This document shows positions 1-7,302 of a stretch of 16,540 bases of DNA, in pieces. Below the pieces are notes generated by a model, which was not told where the DNA came from, made no database searches, and saw nothing but the letters and a program-made list of their open reading frames with translations. The position numbers were made by a program, and so were the translations under genes. Each line of letters opens with the position of its first letter. The first letter of the stretch is position 1. Where the stretch lies: positions 1-16,540 of the forward strand of contig DLHW01000012.1 in assembly GCA_002483425.1 (NCBI GenBank). The letters are read 5' to 3'. The DNA is from Methylococcaceae bacterium UBA7658 (GTDB lineage Bacteria; Pseudomonadota; Gammaproteobacteria; Methylococcales; Methylomonadaceae).

Positions 1-299
1 AGTAAAATAGGCCGGGCGGCCCAAGGGATTAATAAGGTAAATAAGCCCGCCAAGGCAATAATCAGAGATAATCCGCTACGTTGCGCCCGGTCTGACCAGC
101 ATCCTCCGGCAAAATAACCCGAGGCTAATGCGATCATGGTGACTGAAATCAACGAAGACCACACATAAAGACTGGCTCCGTAAAAAGGCGCAATCAGCCG
201 GGTTCCTAACAGTTCTATAACCATGACCGAGGCCCCGGTCAAAAATACAATCAGATAAAGCCAGATTTTACTGGCGGTCTGAGCAGGATTTGCATTCAT
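1..299 (-). CDS. N-terminal part of a polytopic membrane protein, fused MFS/spermidine-synthase type (cut by window edge)
   Basis: The reading frame opens with ATG at 299 and runs without a stop to the window edge, so only about 99 residues are visible. It starts MNANPAQTASKIWLYLIVF and continues into hydrophobic stretches with GASVMVIELLGTRLIAPFYG and later ALASGYFAGG, followed by a short basic SDRAQRS turn. This pattern (an E-L-x-G-T-R-L-x-A-P-x-x-G segment after a first membrane helix, then a GYxxGG helix) is that of the membrane half of fused MFS/spermidine-synthase-like proteins. The catalytic half would lie outside the window, so its presence is unverified. A GGGTGA stretch about 7 bases before the ATG may be a weak ribosome site. 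The family's role is poorly defined; membrane location is well supported. Confidence 0.7.
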   Translation of the reverse strand, partial: MNANPAQTASKIWLYLIVFLTGASVMVIELLGTRLIAPFYGASLYVWSSLISVTMIALASGYFAGGCWSDRAQRSGLSLIIALAGLFTLLIPWAARPIL

Positions 300-340
300 G
301 TACTATCACCCGTTGTTATAGTTTTAATTAAAGAGAAGTA

Positions 341-745
341 TTATTCATTGCAATAATCTTCGCCGGATACGTTTGGATTGGCGGAGGCTAGATGAGCTTT
401 AACGGCGCTTAGCTGTTCCTTCTCGCTGAGCTTGAGAAATTTTTCCGGGTTGGCTTGCGCAGCTTTTAAACAGCCGCTGCAGCAAAAATAATCGGTGCGG
501 CCAAAATAATCCGCTTTGAGACTTTTTTTAGTGACTTTCTCGCCGGTTACCGGACAAGTACGTATGCCGTCCCCGTGCCTCTGAAATACTGCGGAATAGG
601 CGGTAGGTTTAATCTGTACCTTATCGTTGACGAATGGGTCTAGCGAATCCTTGGTTTCTGCAAAAACGATTGGATCAAAATAACAGCGCGCGGTTAATAA
701 GCCGATTGCGATGATCGTTTTAGTCGTTAATAAATGATGTTTCAT
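341..745 (-). CDS. Secreted YHS/TRASH-like Cys protein, putative metal binding
   Basis: A 134-residue protein. A hydrophobic N-terminal stretch (residues about 9-28, ending IVFA before ETKDS) looks like a signal peptide, placing it in the periplasm. The core carries CPVTG at 64-68 and FCCSGC at 87-92, followed by NPEKFL at about 99-104. C-P-x-T-G, an aromatic-rich strand, F-C-C-x-G-C, then a P-E-K-(F/Y) helix is the layout of YHS/TRASH-type small metal-binding domains found in copper and other heavy-metal proteins. The four cysteines (64, 88, 89, 92) are the likely ligands. It lies 105 bp after the ApbE-like gene and on the same strand, so it may share a metal/redox role with that cluster. 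The metal is not known. No exact family name beyond YHS-like is claimed. Confidence 0.65.
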   Translation of the reverse strand: MKHHLLTTKTIIAIGLLTARCYFDPIVFAETKDSLDPFVNDKVQIKPTAYSAVFQRHGDGIRTCPVTGEKVTKKSLKADYFGRTDYFCCSGCLKAAQANPEKFLKLSEKEQLSAVKAHLASANPNVSGEDYCNE

Positions 746-850
746 GCTTGCGTTATTTAGAAATGACGGAAACCAAACGAAGTTGTATTTCTAGCACCGG
801 TTAAACCGTATCGAAGTCTTTAGCAGGTTTGTTCAATGTTTGGATTTTGC

Positions 851-1753
851 TTAGATCGATCCGCCCGAAGCGCCTTGCACGTCAACCCAAAGATGCGGCA
901 GCCCCAACTCGTGCAGCCATTCTGGCCCCTCGGTTTCTTTGAGCATGGCAATGGTAGACGCGCTTCCGGCCACCACGCAAAAATCGCCGATAACGCTTAC
1001 TGCGGCCAAATGTTTTACCGGCCATCCCGTTTTCGGATTCAAAACATGACCATAGCGGACGCCATTGATTAAAATACACCGTTCGTAATCCCCGCTGCTG
1101 GCGAGTGCGCCTTCATATAATAGCAAGGTATCCAACAAACCGTCCTTGTCGCGCGGGTGACGGATACCTACGCGCCAAGGGCTGCCGTCCGCACGCGGGC
1201 CGATGACTTTGATGTCGCCACCTAAATTAATGACTCCATGCCGTATACCGTGGCTGTAGCACAGAGTTGCCGCCCGGTCCACCGCATACTCTTTAACCAC
1301 GCCGCCGAAATCGATTTCCATACCGGGTACAGAAAACGATAAGACAGGTTTTTTCCAGGTCACATTATGCCAGCCAACCTTGTTCAACAATTCGTCGATC
1401 AGGTTTTGATCGGGTAATGCGACTTGATCGAATTTCCACGCGCGCCGTAATATGCCTGAGGTGATGTCGAATAAGCCATCGCTTTGTTCGTAACAGGTCA
1501 CTGCGTAATCGAGCAAACTTGCCGTTTCGTCATCCACCTCGATTTTGCCCGCCGACGCCGCCGTCCGGTTAATTTCAGACAGGAAACTATCGGTCTTATA
1601 ACGCGAATACAAATTTTCCAGCCGTTGCACATCCGCAATTGCCATATCGGCGGCGCGCTTGGCTTTCAGTTCGGATTGCGAAAACAGTTGTATATCGCAA
1701 GGCGTTCCCATAGCCTTGAATTCATACCGGTAATAGTTCAATTCGGCGGTCAT
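851..1753 (-). CDS. apbE: ApbE-family FAD:protein FMN transferase-like protein (divergent, no signal peptide)
   Basis: A 300-residue ApbE homologue. ApbE enzymes transfer FMN from FAD to Ser/Thr of target proteins, with Mg2+. Family landmarks: AMGTPCDIQL at 14-23, DITSG near 147, the core MEIDFGGVVKEYAVDRA followed by GIRHGVINLGGD and VIG, then ASSGDYER and the GHVLNPKTGWPV segment. Two departures stand out. First, the protein starts MTAELNYYRYEF directly before the domain, and the frame meets a stop 18 bases upstream of the ATG, so no signal peptide or lipobox can be added. Second, the usual ADAxxT near the C-terminus reads AGSAST (262-267): Thr267 is kept but the Asp that binds Mg2+ in characterised ApbE proteins is Gly263. 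It lies 263 bp downstream of the thioredoxin gene, beyond a terminator-like hairpin. A specialised or altered transferase is plausible; family assignment is firm, activity is not. Confidence 0.85.
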   Translation of the reverse strand: MTAELNYYRYEFKAMGTPCDIQLFSQSELKAKRAADMAIADVQRLENLYSRYKTDSFLSEINRTAASAGKIEVDDETASLLDYAVTCYEQSDGLFDITSGILRRAWKFDQVALPDQNLIDELLNKVGWHNVTWKKPVLSFSVPGMEIDFGGVVKEYAVDRAATLCYSHGIRHGVINLGGDIKVIGPRADGSPWRVGIRHPRDKDGLLDTLLLYEGALASSGDYERCILINGVRYGHVLNPKTGWPVKHLAAVSVIGDFCVVAGSASTIAMLKETEGPEWLHELGLPHLWVDVQGASGGSI

Positions 1754-2000
1754 CGTAAGTCTGTTAGCCGTTCATGCCGTTTGCAGTTGTCTTAAGCAGG
1801 ATAGAAATGAACACGTTATCTCGATGCAATCAATAAGGTTTTGGTTGCCCGGGTTTTTTAATTATTTAACTTTTCGTGCCGACCTTGCCGAAGCTTACTC
1901 GATTTTCGAAAAATTTAATACTCAACGGCGCCAAAAGTGCGGCGCACGGAAAATTAAAGCGTCATAAGGTCATCGCAAGAGCCTTATGAAACCTAAGTGC

Positions 2001-2036
2001 AAAACAGCGGACTAACCTATCCGGCTGTTTTTTCGT
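2001..2036 (-). terminator. Hairpin spanning the stop codon of the thioredoxin gene
   Basis: The arms AAAACAGCGGA (2001-2011) and TCCGGCTGTTTT (2020-2031) pair over 11 bp with one bulged base and an 8-base loop. The TAG stop of the minus-strand thioredoxin gene (2019-2017) lies in the loop. Reading the minus strand, the 3' arm ends in TTTT; on the plus strand the arm runs into six T. It probably ends the cluster's transcript before the ApbE-like gene, and could work in both directions. The short minus-strand T tract keeps the call moderate. Confidence 0.5.
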
Positions 2037-2532
2037 TCAACAGTTTTTCCACCAAGACTCGAAGATTGTCCGCTTCGCCCGGACGAAAGCCTAAGTGGAT
2101 ATGATGAATCTTGCCGTTACGATCGATAATATACGAAGAGGGCATCGCTTTGACATCAAAATCCTTTGCGCATTGTTTGCTTGCATCGGCCAAAACGGTA
2201 AAGCTGGCCGGGTATTTAGCTAAAAAAGCCTTAGCGTCGTCCGGATTTTCATCCAGATTTACACCGACGATTTGTAAACCCTTGTCTTTGAGCTGTTCGT
2301 GCATCGTATTCATAAATGGAAAGGATTTTGCGCAAGGTCCGCACCAGGACGCCCAAAAATCGACGTAGACAACTTGACCGTGGTACTGTTCTAAGTTGGC
2401 GGGTTGATTTTCCGGCATACTCGTTAAAGCGCAAGAAGGCGCTGGATTACCTGTCTCTAGGGCTGCGAGCGGCCAGGATAAAAAAATTGAAAACGATAAA
2501 ATTAAAGTTTTAATAATGTGTTGCTTGAGCAT
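2017..2532 (-). CDS. Periplasmic TlpA/ResA-type thioredoxin-fold protein
   Basis: 171 residues. The signal peptide (about 1-24, ending PLAA before LETGNP) exports it. The thioredoxin fold follows: VVYVDFWASWCGPCAKSFP with the redox motif C64-G-P-C67, then the GLQIVGVNLDE strand, and AMPSSYIIDRNG with the cis-proline before the third strand. Two further cysteines lie outside the active site (C34 and one in KQCAKDF), so an extra disulfide or metal site is possible. TlpA-like proteins reduce disulfides or keep metal-site cysteines reduced in the periplasm. It is the last gene of the DUF3570 run, 49 bp after the HEAT protein, with CAGGA about 8 bases before the ATG. Its probable job is thiol redox control of a neighbouring Cys- or metal-containing protein; the partner is inferred. 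Confidence 0.88.
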   Translation of the reverse strand: MLKQHIIKTLILSFSIFLSWPLAALETGNPAPSCALTSMPENQPANLEQYHGQVVYVDFWASWCGPCAKSFPFMNTMHEQLKDKGLQIVGVNLDENPDDAKAFLAKYPASFTVLADASKQCAKDFDVKAMPSSYIIDRNGKIHHIHLGFRPGEADNLRVLVEKLLNEKTAG

Positions 2533-2581
2533 GGTGAGGTTCCTGAAATATAAAATGTAATCGTATTACCCTGTTGTATGC

Positions 2582-3484
2582 TTACTGACTTTCCGATGTT
2601 CTATGCGTTAGTTCTTCCAGTTTCATCCGGGCGTAGTCGCGGACGCTTTCGTCGCTATCGTTCACTGCTTGCTGGAGCAGCGTAATGTCGTTCGTTATGC
2701 TGTCGACCGCCATCGTGCGGACGTCGGGAGAGCTGTCATTCAGGGCTTCCCGGATAGCGGGCAAGGCTTCGCTGCCTTCCAAATGCGCGTAAGTCGATAA
2801 CGCTTGCGCGCGCACATCCGGATCCGTATGGTGCAAATTCGCGTCGAGAACGGCTTTGATTTTAGGGTCGCCTTTTCTTCGGGTTGCTAACAGAGCGCCA
2901 ATGGCGTCTGCGCGTTCTCCGGCGTTTTGCGATTGCGCCTGGGTTAATAACGCCTCGAACGCCTGGTCTTTAGCGGCTTCTTGTTTTCTTTTCTCGGTTA
3001 AAGCCATTTGAGCTTCCGTATTAACCCCGGCGCAAATGGCGGCATTGGCGGGGTAAGCGTCAAGCCGTGAACCCAAAACCCAAGCCTCGGCAATGTGAGA
3101 GCCGTGCTCTTCAGTATTCTTTCCATCCGTGTAACGCACAATTAAATCGGCTTTGTTATTTAATAGGCATTCAAGCACCGGTTTTAATGATTTGCCGACG
3201 CAGGTCGCCGTAATCAGACCTTCCGGCAACACCGAATAATGGATCGGCACCTGGGTTTGCGAACGGATATACTTCAATACTTTAGACAAAGGCGCTTGGC
3301 GCACTTCCAACTGCAACTCCGCGCCAGCGTACCGGGTTGTTTGCAAGGTCACGTTTTCATGATCGATAGCTGCTAGCCCAAACGGAAAAAAACCTGCAAC
3401 GAATAAAATCCGTTGCAGAGATGCGGGTAGACTTCCCTGTGCTAAGGAAAACGTTTTTAAAAAAGATTCACGCAAGATCGACAC
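2582..3484 (-). CDS. Exported STN-domain plus HEAT-repeat protein
   Basis: 300 residues from a GTG start at 3484, four bases after the stop of the DUF3570 gene, so almost certainly co-translated with it. A hydrophobic segment at about 24-40 (ILFVAGFFPFGLAA) is a likely signal peptide. Residues about 57-118 resemble an STN (secretin/TonB receptor N-terminal) domain: LEVRQAPLSKVLKYIRSQT, then VLPEGLITATCVGKSL and a LECLLNNKADL helix. A charged middle (about 160-185) leads into three or four HEAT-type helical pairs at 186-293, seen in the recurring D-P-D-V-R-A-Q-A, S-P-D-V-R-T-M-A and D-E-S-V-R-D-Y-A. STN domains take part in signalling or assembly at the outer membrane; HEAT repeats bind partners. 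It may be a periplasmic scaffold for the large barrel encoded just upstream. No specific function is known. Confidence 0.75.
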   Translation of the reverse strand: MSILRESFLKTFSLAQGSLPASLQRILFVAGFFPFGLAAIDHENVTLQTTRYAGAELQLEVRQAPLSKVLKYIRSQTQVPIHYSVLPEGLITATCVGKSLKPVLECLLNNKADLIVRYTDGKNTEEHGSHIAEAWVLGSRLDAYPANAAICAGVNTEAQMALTEKRKQEAAKDQAFEALLTQAQSQNAGERADAIGALLATRRKGDPKIKAVLDANLHHTDPDVRAQALSTYAHLEGSEALPAIREALNDSSPDVRTMAVDSITNDITLLQQAVNDSDESVRDYARMKLEELTHRTSESQ

Positions 3485-3488
3485 TCAC

Positions 3489-6380
3489 TTAGAACGCTAC
3501 ACTCCAAGTTGCCGATAACGCGCCGTCCCGTTCCAACTGATAACCGTTAACATCGTCTTCAACCGGCTGCAGCCATTCCACGCTAACGCGGTTGCCCGCC
3601 AAATCGCCGGACGGCACCATTGCGCTTAAACCGAAGCCGATATCCCAGTAGCGCCCGCCGTAGTTTTGCGGATAATCCATGGGTCCGAATTTAAGAATAC
3701 TGCTGTATTCGCTGGTATCGGGGTCTTGAAATTGATTGTTGGAATTGGGGTATTGCCCTTGTAGTCTACCTTGAACGGTATAGACGCCGCGGAGAGAAGC
3801 GCTAAGCCAGTTGTTGATAGCGTAGCCGCCCCATGCCGTGGCTTGAAATAAATCGCCCAAACGATATCCCGATTCATTGTTATTTTCCATCCGGACGATA
3901 CCGTTCGCTTGCGCGCCCCAAGACCAATCGTCCAAATGACCGGTATAGGTAACGCTCGGCTTGAAATCCCAAGTCCCGCTGCCCAGTTGCATACCGTAAT
4001 GCTGAAAACCGCCGGCGATTTGATGATTGCCTCTAAACTGAATATCGACATCGCCGGTTGGCGCACTGAGACCCGCAGTCACATGAAAATGGTGCGTATT
4101 GTTGTCGAACAGCTTAAACAGTGCATACATCCCCAAGTCGCCGATACCGCCTGTTTGATGGTTATTTTGGGTGTGATGATTTAAATGTCCGCCTACATTG
4201 CCGGGAAGCCCTCCCTCGGGACTACCGATGGGTTCTCTTAACGCCATATCCATGTCCATCCACTGCGGCATTAACATCAAGGTCAGCCAATTGGCCGGCG
4301 CGTACATCAAATCGAGCATGTGCATGTGCATGGCCATGCTGTCGGGCGTTAAATAACACTGATCGCCGCCGCAACCGTTCGCTACGATGGCGGGATCGGT
4401 CACCCGGTCGGCACCGTGCAGCATAGGGCCGCCCTGACTATTCCACATGTAGCGGTAACCCACCATAAAATCGCCCGCTTCCGGCAACATGTGGTCGAAC
4501 AGAACGCCCGCTGGGGCATGGCCACCATGAACATGATGACTATGGCCGGTATGGCCTGAAACGCTAGAATGATTGCTTGAGATTGTATCTAGGTTGACTT
4601 TTAAGGCGGCATTGGCAACCCAAAAGTCGAAGTCGGCGTAAGGCTGTTCACCGCCGCCACCTAATTTCAATGCGCCTTGGTGGGTGTAATATTCAAAGCC
4701 GGTTTCCAGGGTCAAGCCCTTGGCAAATTGCTTGGCCACAGTGACTCCGCCGCTGAGTGTGCCAAAACCGGACAGGCGTTGGTCGCTTGAGAAATGGCTG
4801 GGTAACTTTTTCGGGTCATAGAGGTTGACTTTTTTCTCAAGGCTTACCGAATCCGGCCTTGGGTTTCCTTGGGCATCAACAATAAGGAATGTGTTGGGGT
4901 CGCGGAAATAGTCCTTGCCATCAGATCCGGCAAAGACTTGACGGCCTAAGCCGTCAAAAACATCTTTTGAATAAGCCTGGCCCGAAACCAGGAAAGGCAC
5001 ATAAAAATCCGCCTGATCCTGGGAGTAATAGCGTATCTTGGGGGTAACCGTCCAGCCGCTGTCGCTGATGGGTTGTACCCAATCGGCCTCGAAGGTATGC
5101 GCCTGCACACCCCAGTCATCGGCGGAGAAATGGTAGTCAAAGTGCAAGGCGGCATCGAGCGTTTCAACATATTGCACAAAGCGCCCGCCCAGTTGCCATT
5201 GGTTGCGTACGTCCGGTCGCCGCTCCAAAAAGGCTGCAGTTCTTGGGGTTGCACGATTGGGAAAGCCTGCATCTCCAAAACTGTCCGGGTCAACAAAAAA
5301 CACTTCGGTCAACTTGTAGGGATTGCCCAAATAGCCCGTACTGCGGGTGTAATTGAAATCAGCGCCCACCAATGCCGATTTGTTCAGGATTTGATTGATG
5401 CCAAGGTGGGTTGACCAGTCTTGTCGATTGCCTACCAAGTTACCGTAACTGGCGTATTGTGGTTCGCCGGTCTCGCTGAGCGTAGTTAGGACATGGTCTA
5501 AATAATACTTATCGTTTTCAATATAAGTGACTAAATCATGGTCCAGGATGGCGTTGGTGTCGCTATTTGTGTAACTGAGATCGGCGTTGACGGTCGTTTG
5601 CTTGTGGTTAAAATCCCAGCGCGCTCCGATGTTGCCAAAACGGGACTCGTAATCGTCCTCGACCGAAATTCCGCCGCCCACATTTAAGGCAAATTCATCC
5701 CAATCGTAACTTAATTTAAAATCCCCTTGCTTGCGGGTTTCCGGGGATGCCGTGGAAAGTATATGGGTGAGTCTTTTGCTTCTAGTCAGTTTTTCTTCAA
5801 AACTATTTGGGTTGATTGACAGAACATAAGGTTTTAAGTTTTTTGAGAAAAATAACGAATTGCCGTTAGGGGTTTGGACATAAGGGCTTGCGCCTGTGAT
5901 GGTATTCCCTGATGCATCAGTCGTCGCATCGTTTCCTCCATATGCGGACGGTGCGGTTGAAATCGGGGTTGCGCCTCCCCACGTGTCCTGGATGTAATTA
6001 AATGAAAATTTGATATGGTCAGTCAAGCTTATTCGGCTACTACCGTGTAAGCTTTCTACTTCAATCGGGTTGGAATTTTTTACCTTCGGAAAATCATTTC
6101 CTCCGGTTTCTGGGTTTTCTATTGAGATCTGTATTTCCCGCTTCCCCTCCTGGTAATGACTGTACTGAAAATCCACTTCATCGCCTTCGGCGGCATGGGC
6201 AAGCGGTGAAATTAAGCCGGGCAGCACTAAGGCGGCGCCGCTTAATGCGCCTAAGCTATTCAGTTTGCTGGCGCGAATTGACGAGGTTGTCTGTCCAGCC
6301 CCAATACTGGGGCCGGCTTGTGTCGTGAAGTTCCGCAAAAGGCGTTCTGCCTTGAGGCTACTGAGCTTAATAACAGCCAC
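3489..6380 (-). CDS. DUF3570 outer-membrane protein fused to a second barrel-like half, with a His-rich linker
   Basis: I chose the GTG at 6380: AAGG lies 8 bases upstream, the product opens MAVIKLSSLKAERLL, and overlap with the DUF4266 gene is only 14 bases. An ATG at 6431 in the same frame gives 980 residues, but its extra 17 are Arg/Ala-rich and mirror the conserved DUF4266 tail. From GTG the protein has 963 residues. Cleavage is likely after LISPLAHA (about residue 63), then EVDFQYSHYQEGKREIQIS begins the DUF3570 region (to about 590). It is rich in alternating polar/aromatic strands typical of a beta barrel and ends in Phe. NTITGAS at 159-165 resembles the ApbE flavinylation motif. Residues 604-621 hold seven His; 682-712 hold ten Met. 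The last 340 residues (YRYMWNSQGG, LTLMLMPQW, GGIGDLGMYALFKLF, LSAPTGD) resemble transporter/phenol-MetA-degradation-type outer-membrane proteins. Role unknown; surface redox or metal uptake is inferred. Confidence 0.8.
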   Translation of the reverse strand: MAVIKLSSLKAERLLRNFTTQAGPSIGAGQTTSSIRASKLNSLGALSGAALVLPGLISPLAHAAEGDEVDFQYSHYQEGKREIQISIENPETGGNDFPKVKNSNPIEVESLHGSSRISLTDHIKFSFNYIQDTWGGATPISTAPSAYGGNDATTDASGNTITGASPYVQTPNGNSLFFSKNLKPYVLSINPNSFEEKLTRSKRLTHILSTASPETRKQGDFKLSYDWDEFALNVGGGISVEDDYESRFGNIGARWDFNHKQTTVNADLSYTNSDTNAILDHDLVTYIENDKYYLDHVLTTLSETGEPQYASYGNLVGNRQDWSTHLGINQILNKSALVGADFNYTRSTGYLGNPYKLTEVFFVDPDSFGDAGFPNRATPRTAAFLERRPDVRNQWQLGGRFVQYVETLDAALHFDYHFSADDWGVQAHTFEADWVQPISDSGWTVTPKIRYYSQDQADFYVPFLVSGQAYSKDVFDGLGRQVFAGSDGKDYFRDPNTFLIVDAQGNPRPDSVSLEKKVNLYDPKKLPSHFSSDQRLSGFGTLSGGVTVAKQFAKGLTLETGFEYYTHQGALKLGGGGEQPYADFDFWVANAALKVNLDTISSNHSSVSGHTGHSHHVHGGHAPAGVLFDHMLPEAGDFMVGYRYMWNSQGGPMLHGADRVTDPAIVANGCGGDQCYLTPDSMAMHMHMLDLMYAPANWLTLMLMPQWMDMDMALREPIGSPEGGLPGNVGGHLNHHTQNNHQTGGIGDLGMYALFKLFDNNTHHFHVTAGLSAPTGDVDIQFRGNHQIAGGFQHYGMQLGSGTWDFKPSVTYTGHLDDWSWGAQANGIVRMENNNESGYRLGDLFQATAWGGYAINNWLSASLRGVYTVQGRLQGQYPNSNNQFQDPDTSEYSSILKFGPMDYPQNYGGRYWDIGFGLSAMVPSGDLAGNRVSVEWLQPVEDDVNGYQLERDGALSATWSVAF
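5886..5906 (-). other. ApbE flavinylation-like motif NTITGAS in the DUF3570 protein
   Basis: The codons read Asn-Thr-Ile-Thr-Gly-Ala-Ser. The ApbE target motif in NqrC/RnfG-type proteins is D-x-x-(S/T)-G-A-(T/S), with FMN linked to the last Thr/Ser. Only the first position differs (Asn for Asp). It sits in a Gly/Ser/Asn-rich loop between predicted strands. My recollection is that other DUF3570 proteins carry an LTGAS-P-type segment here. Flavinylation is inferred. Confidence 0.4.
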
Positions 6381-6591
6381 AACCGCCGCCTTGCGCCGCA
6401 TTGCCGCCCGCCGCCGCTTCCCGGCTGCCATAATTATGCGCCCGCAACGCGCTTTGCAGCGGATACGGGTCGAGCGCCATTTGCGGCTTGGCTAAATTAC
6501 CGCGTTCCCAGGGTTGAACGGGAGCACAAGCAGTTAAGAGAATAGCCAAGGTGATTGCTATCGATTTTGCGAGCTTCATTAATAATTTCAT
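6367..6591 (-). CDS. DUF4266 small lipoprotein
   Basis: A 74-residue lipoprotein. The signal peptide MKLLMKLAKSIAITLAILL is followed by the lipobox LTAC with the lipidated Cys at 22. The mature part begins APVQPWERGNLAKPQM, passes MALDPYPLQSALRAHNYGSREAAAGG and ends in GGGCGCY. A W-E-R-x-x-L-A-K-P-x-M segment, an R-x-H-x-x-x-S-R-E segment and a Gly-Cys-Gly-Cys tail define DUF4266 as I know it. The terminal C-G-C may bind a metal or a cofactor. The gene overlaps the following DUF3570 gene by 14 bases (GTG start), showing translational coupling; DUF3570 and DUF4266 genes are usual neighbours. GAGG lies about 10 bases before the ATG; an internal ATG at codon 5 is a less likely start. Biochemical role unknown. 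Confidence 0.85.
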   Translation of the reverse strand: MKLLMKLAKSIAITLAILLTACAPVQPWERGNLAKPQMALDPYPLQSALRAHNYGSREAAAGGNAAQGGGCGCY

Positions 6592-6651
6592 AGGTTTATG
6601 GCCTCGTCGATTCAGTTGGGTTCAGCAGTGCTGGCAGCGTTTGTTCACGTG

Positions 6652-7281
6652 TTATAGTTTGTCCGGGTTAACTGGAGCGACCCCCAAAACCTGATAAGCG
6701 CCTCTGGCACTCAGCCAGACTGTAACCGGTTGATCGGATTGGTTTTCCCAATACCAACCGAATACGCCGGGAAACGGCACAATAAACAAGCCTTGGCCCT
6801 TGGCGAGTTGGTCTTTGGAAAAATCTTTAAAAATTTTCAAAGGCGTATTTTTGCCTTCCCCCCGGAAGGAGAGGTTGACTTTTTTGCCATCGGTCTTCCA
6901 ATGGTAATTCAAGGCGTAATCACGCAGCATGGTTACCCGGTAAGCCATAGTGCTTTTGGGCGGCACGATTACGGAAACGGTATCTTCCCGTTCAGGCTCT
7001 AAGCCGTTATCGATATCCGTGACAATAGGTTTGCTTGCCGTTGAAGCTTGTCCGGGAGGTAGGGTATCTGGTTTAGCCTTACTTGCGGTTCGTGCCAAAT
7101 TGCCGGGCTGACCCGGTTGCGCCTTTACTAAACCCAGCTTGCCGCCGATTCCGGTCGGGTCAATGCCGTAGGCCGCCGGTAGCACCAAAGCTATCACCAG
7201 CAAGACGGCCGTAAGACCGGACAGGAGGGCAACAGTAATGAGGGTAACTAATGAACGGGTTTCCATCTTGTTTTCGAACAT
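6652..7281 (-). CDS. Single-pass 'transmembrane anchor' type envelope protein
   Basis: 209 residues. One membrane helix at about 11-36 is followed by PAAYGIDPTGIGGKLGL at 35-51, the signature I associate with proteins annotated simply as transmembrane anchor protein, often found beside metal-efflux or redox envelope genes. A Pro/Gln/Ala-rich linker (52-90) leads to a globular domain with VSVIVPPKSTMAYRVTMLRD, YHWKTDGKKVNLSFRGEGK and a C-terminal FPGVFGWYWENQSDQPVTVW, a compact beta-rich fold facing the periplasm. It has no cysteine. It is the first gene of the run that continues with the DUF4266 lipoprotein 60 bp downstream. There is no clear ribosome site; codon 6 (ATG at 7266) is another possible start, but MFENK before the helix fits the family better. 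Function unknown. Confidence 0.7.
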   Translation of the reverse strand: MFENKMETRSLVTLITVALLSGLTAVLLVIALVLPAAYGIDPTGIGGKLGLVKAQPGQPGNLARTASKAKPDTLPPGQASTASKPIVTDIDNGLEPEREDTVSVIVPPKSTMAYRVTMLRDYALNYHWKTDGKKVNLSFRGEGKNTPLKIFKDFSKDQLAKGQGLFIVPFPGVFGWYWENQSDQPVTVWLSARGAYQVLGVAPVNPDKL

Positions 7282-7302
7282 CGGTTTTCGATATTAAAAA
7301 TC

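Noticed and set aside
851..1753. ApbE-like gene as a frameshifted pseudogene missing its signal peptide
   Set aside because: The domain is complete from its first motif to the end, and nothing upstream in other frames resembles a signal peptide or lipobox.
4121..4426. Plus-strand frame of 101 residues opposite the DUF3570 gene
   Set aside because: Arg/Ser-rich shadow of the barrel's coding frame, with no start signal; the opposite strand clearly codes.
6381..6431. N-terminal extension of the DUF3570 protein from the ATG at 6431
   Set aside because: It overlaps the conserved DUF4266 tail by 65 bases and reads as low-complexity Arg/Ala; GTG at 6380 has a better ribosome site and a family-like start.
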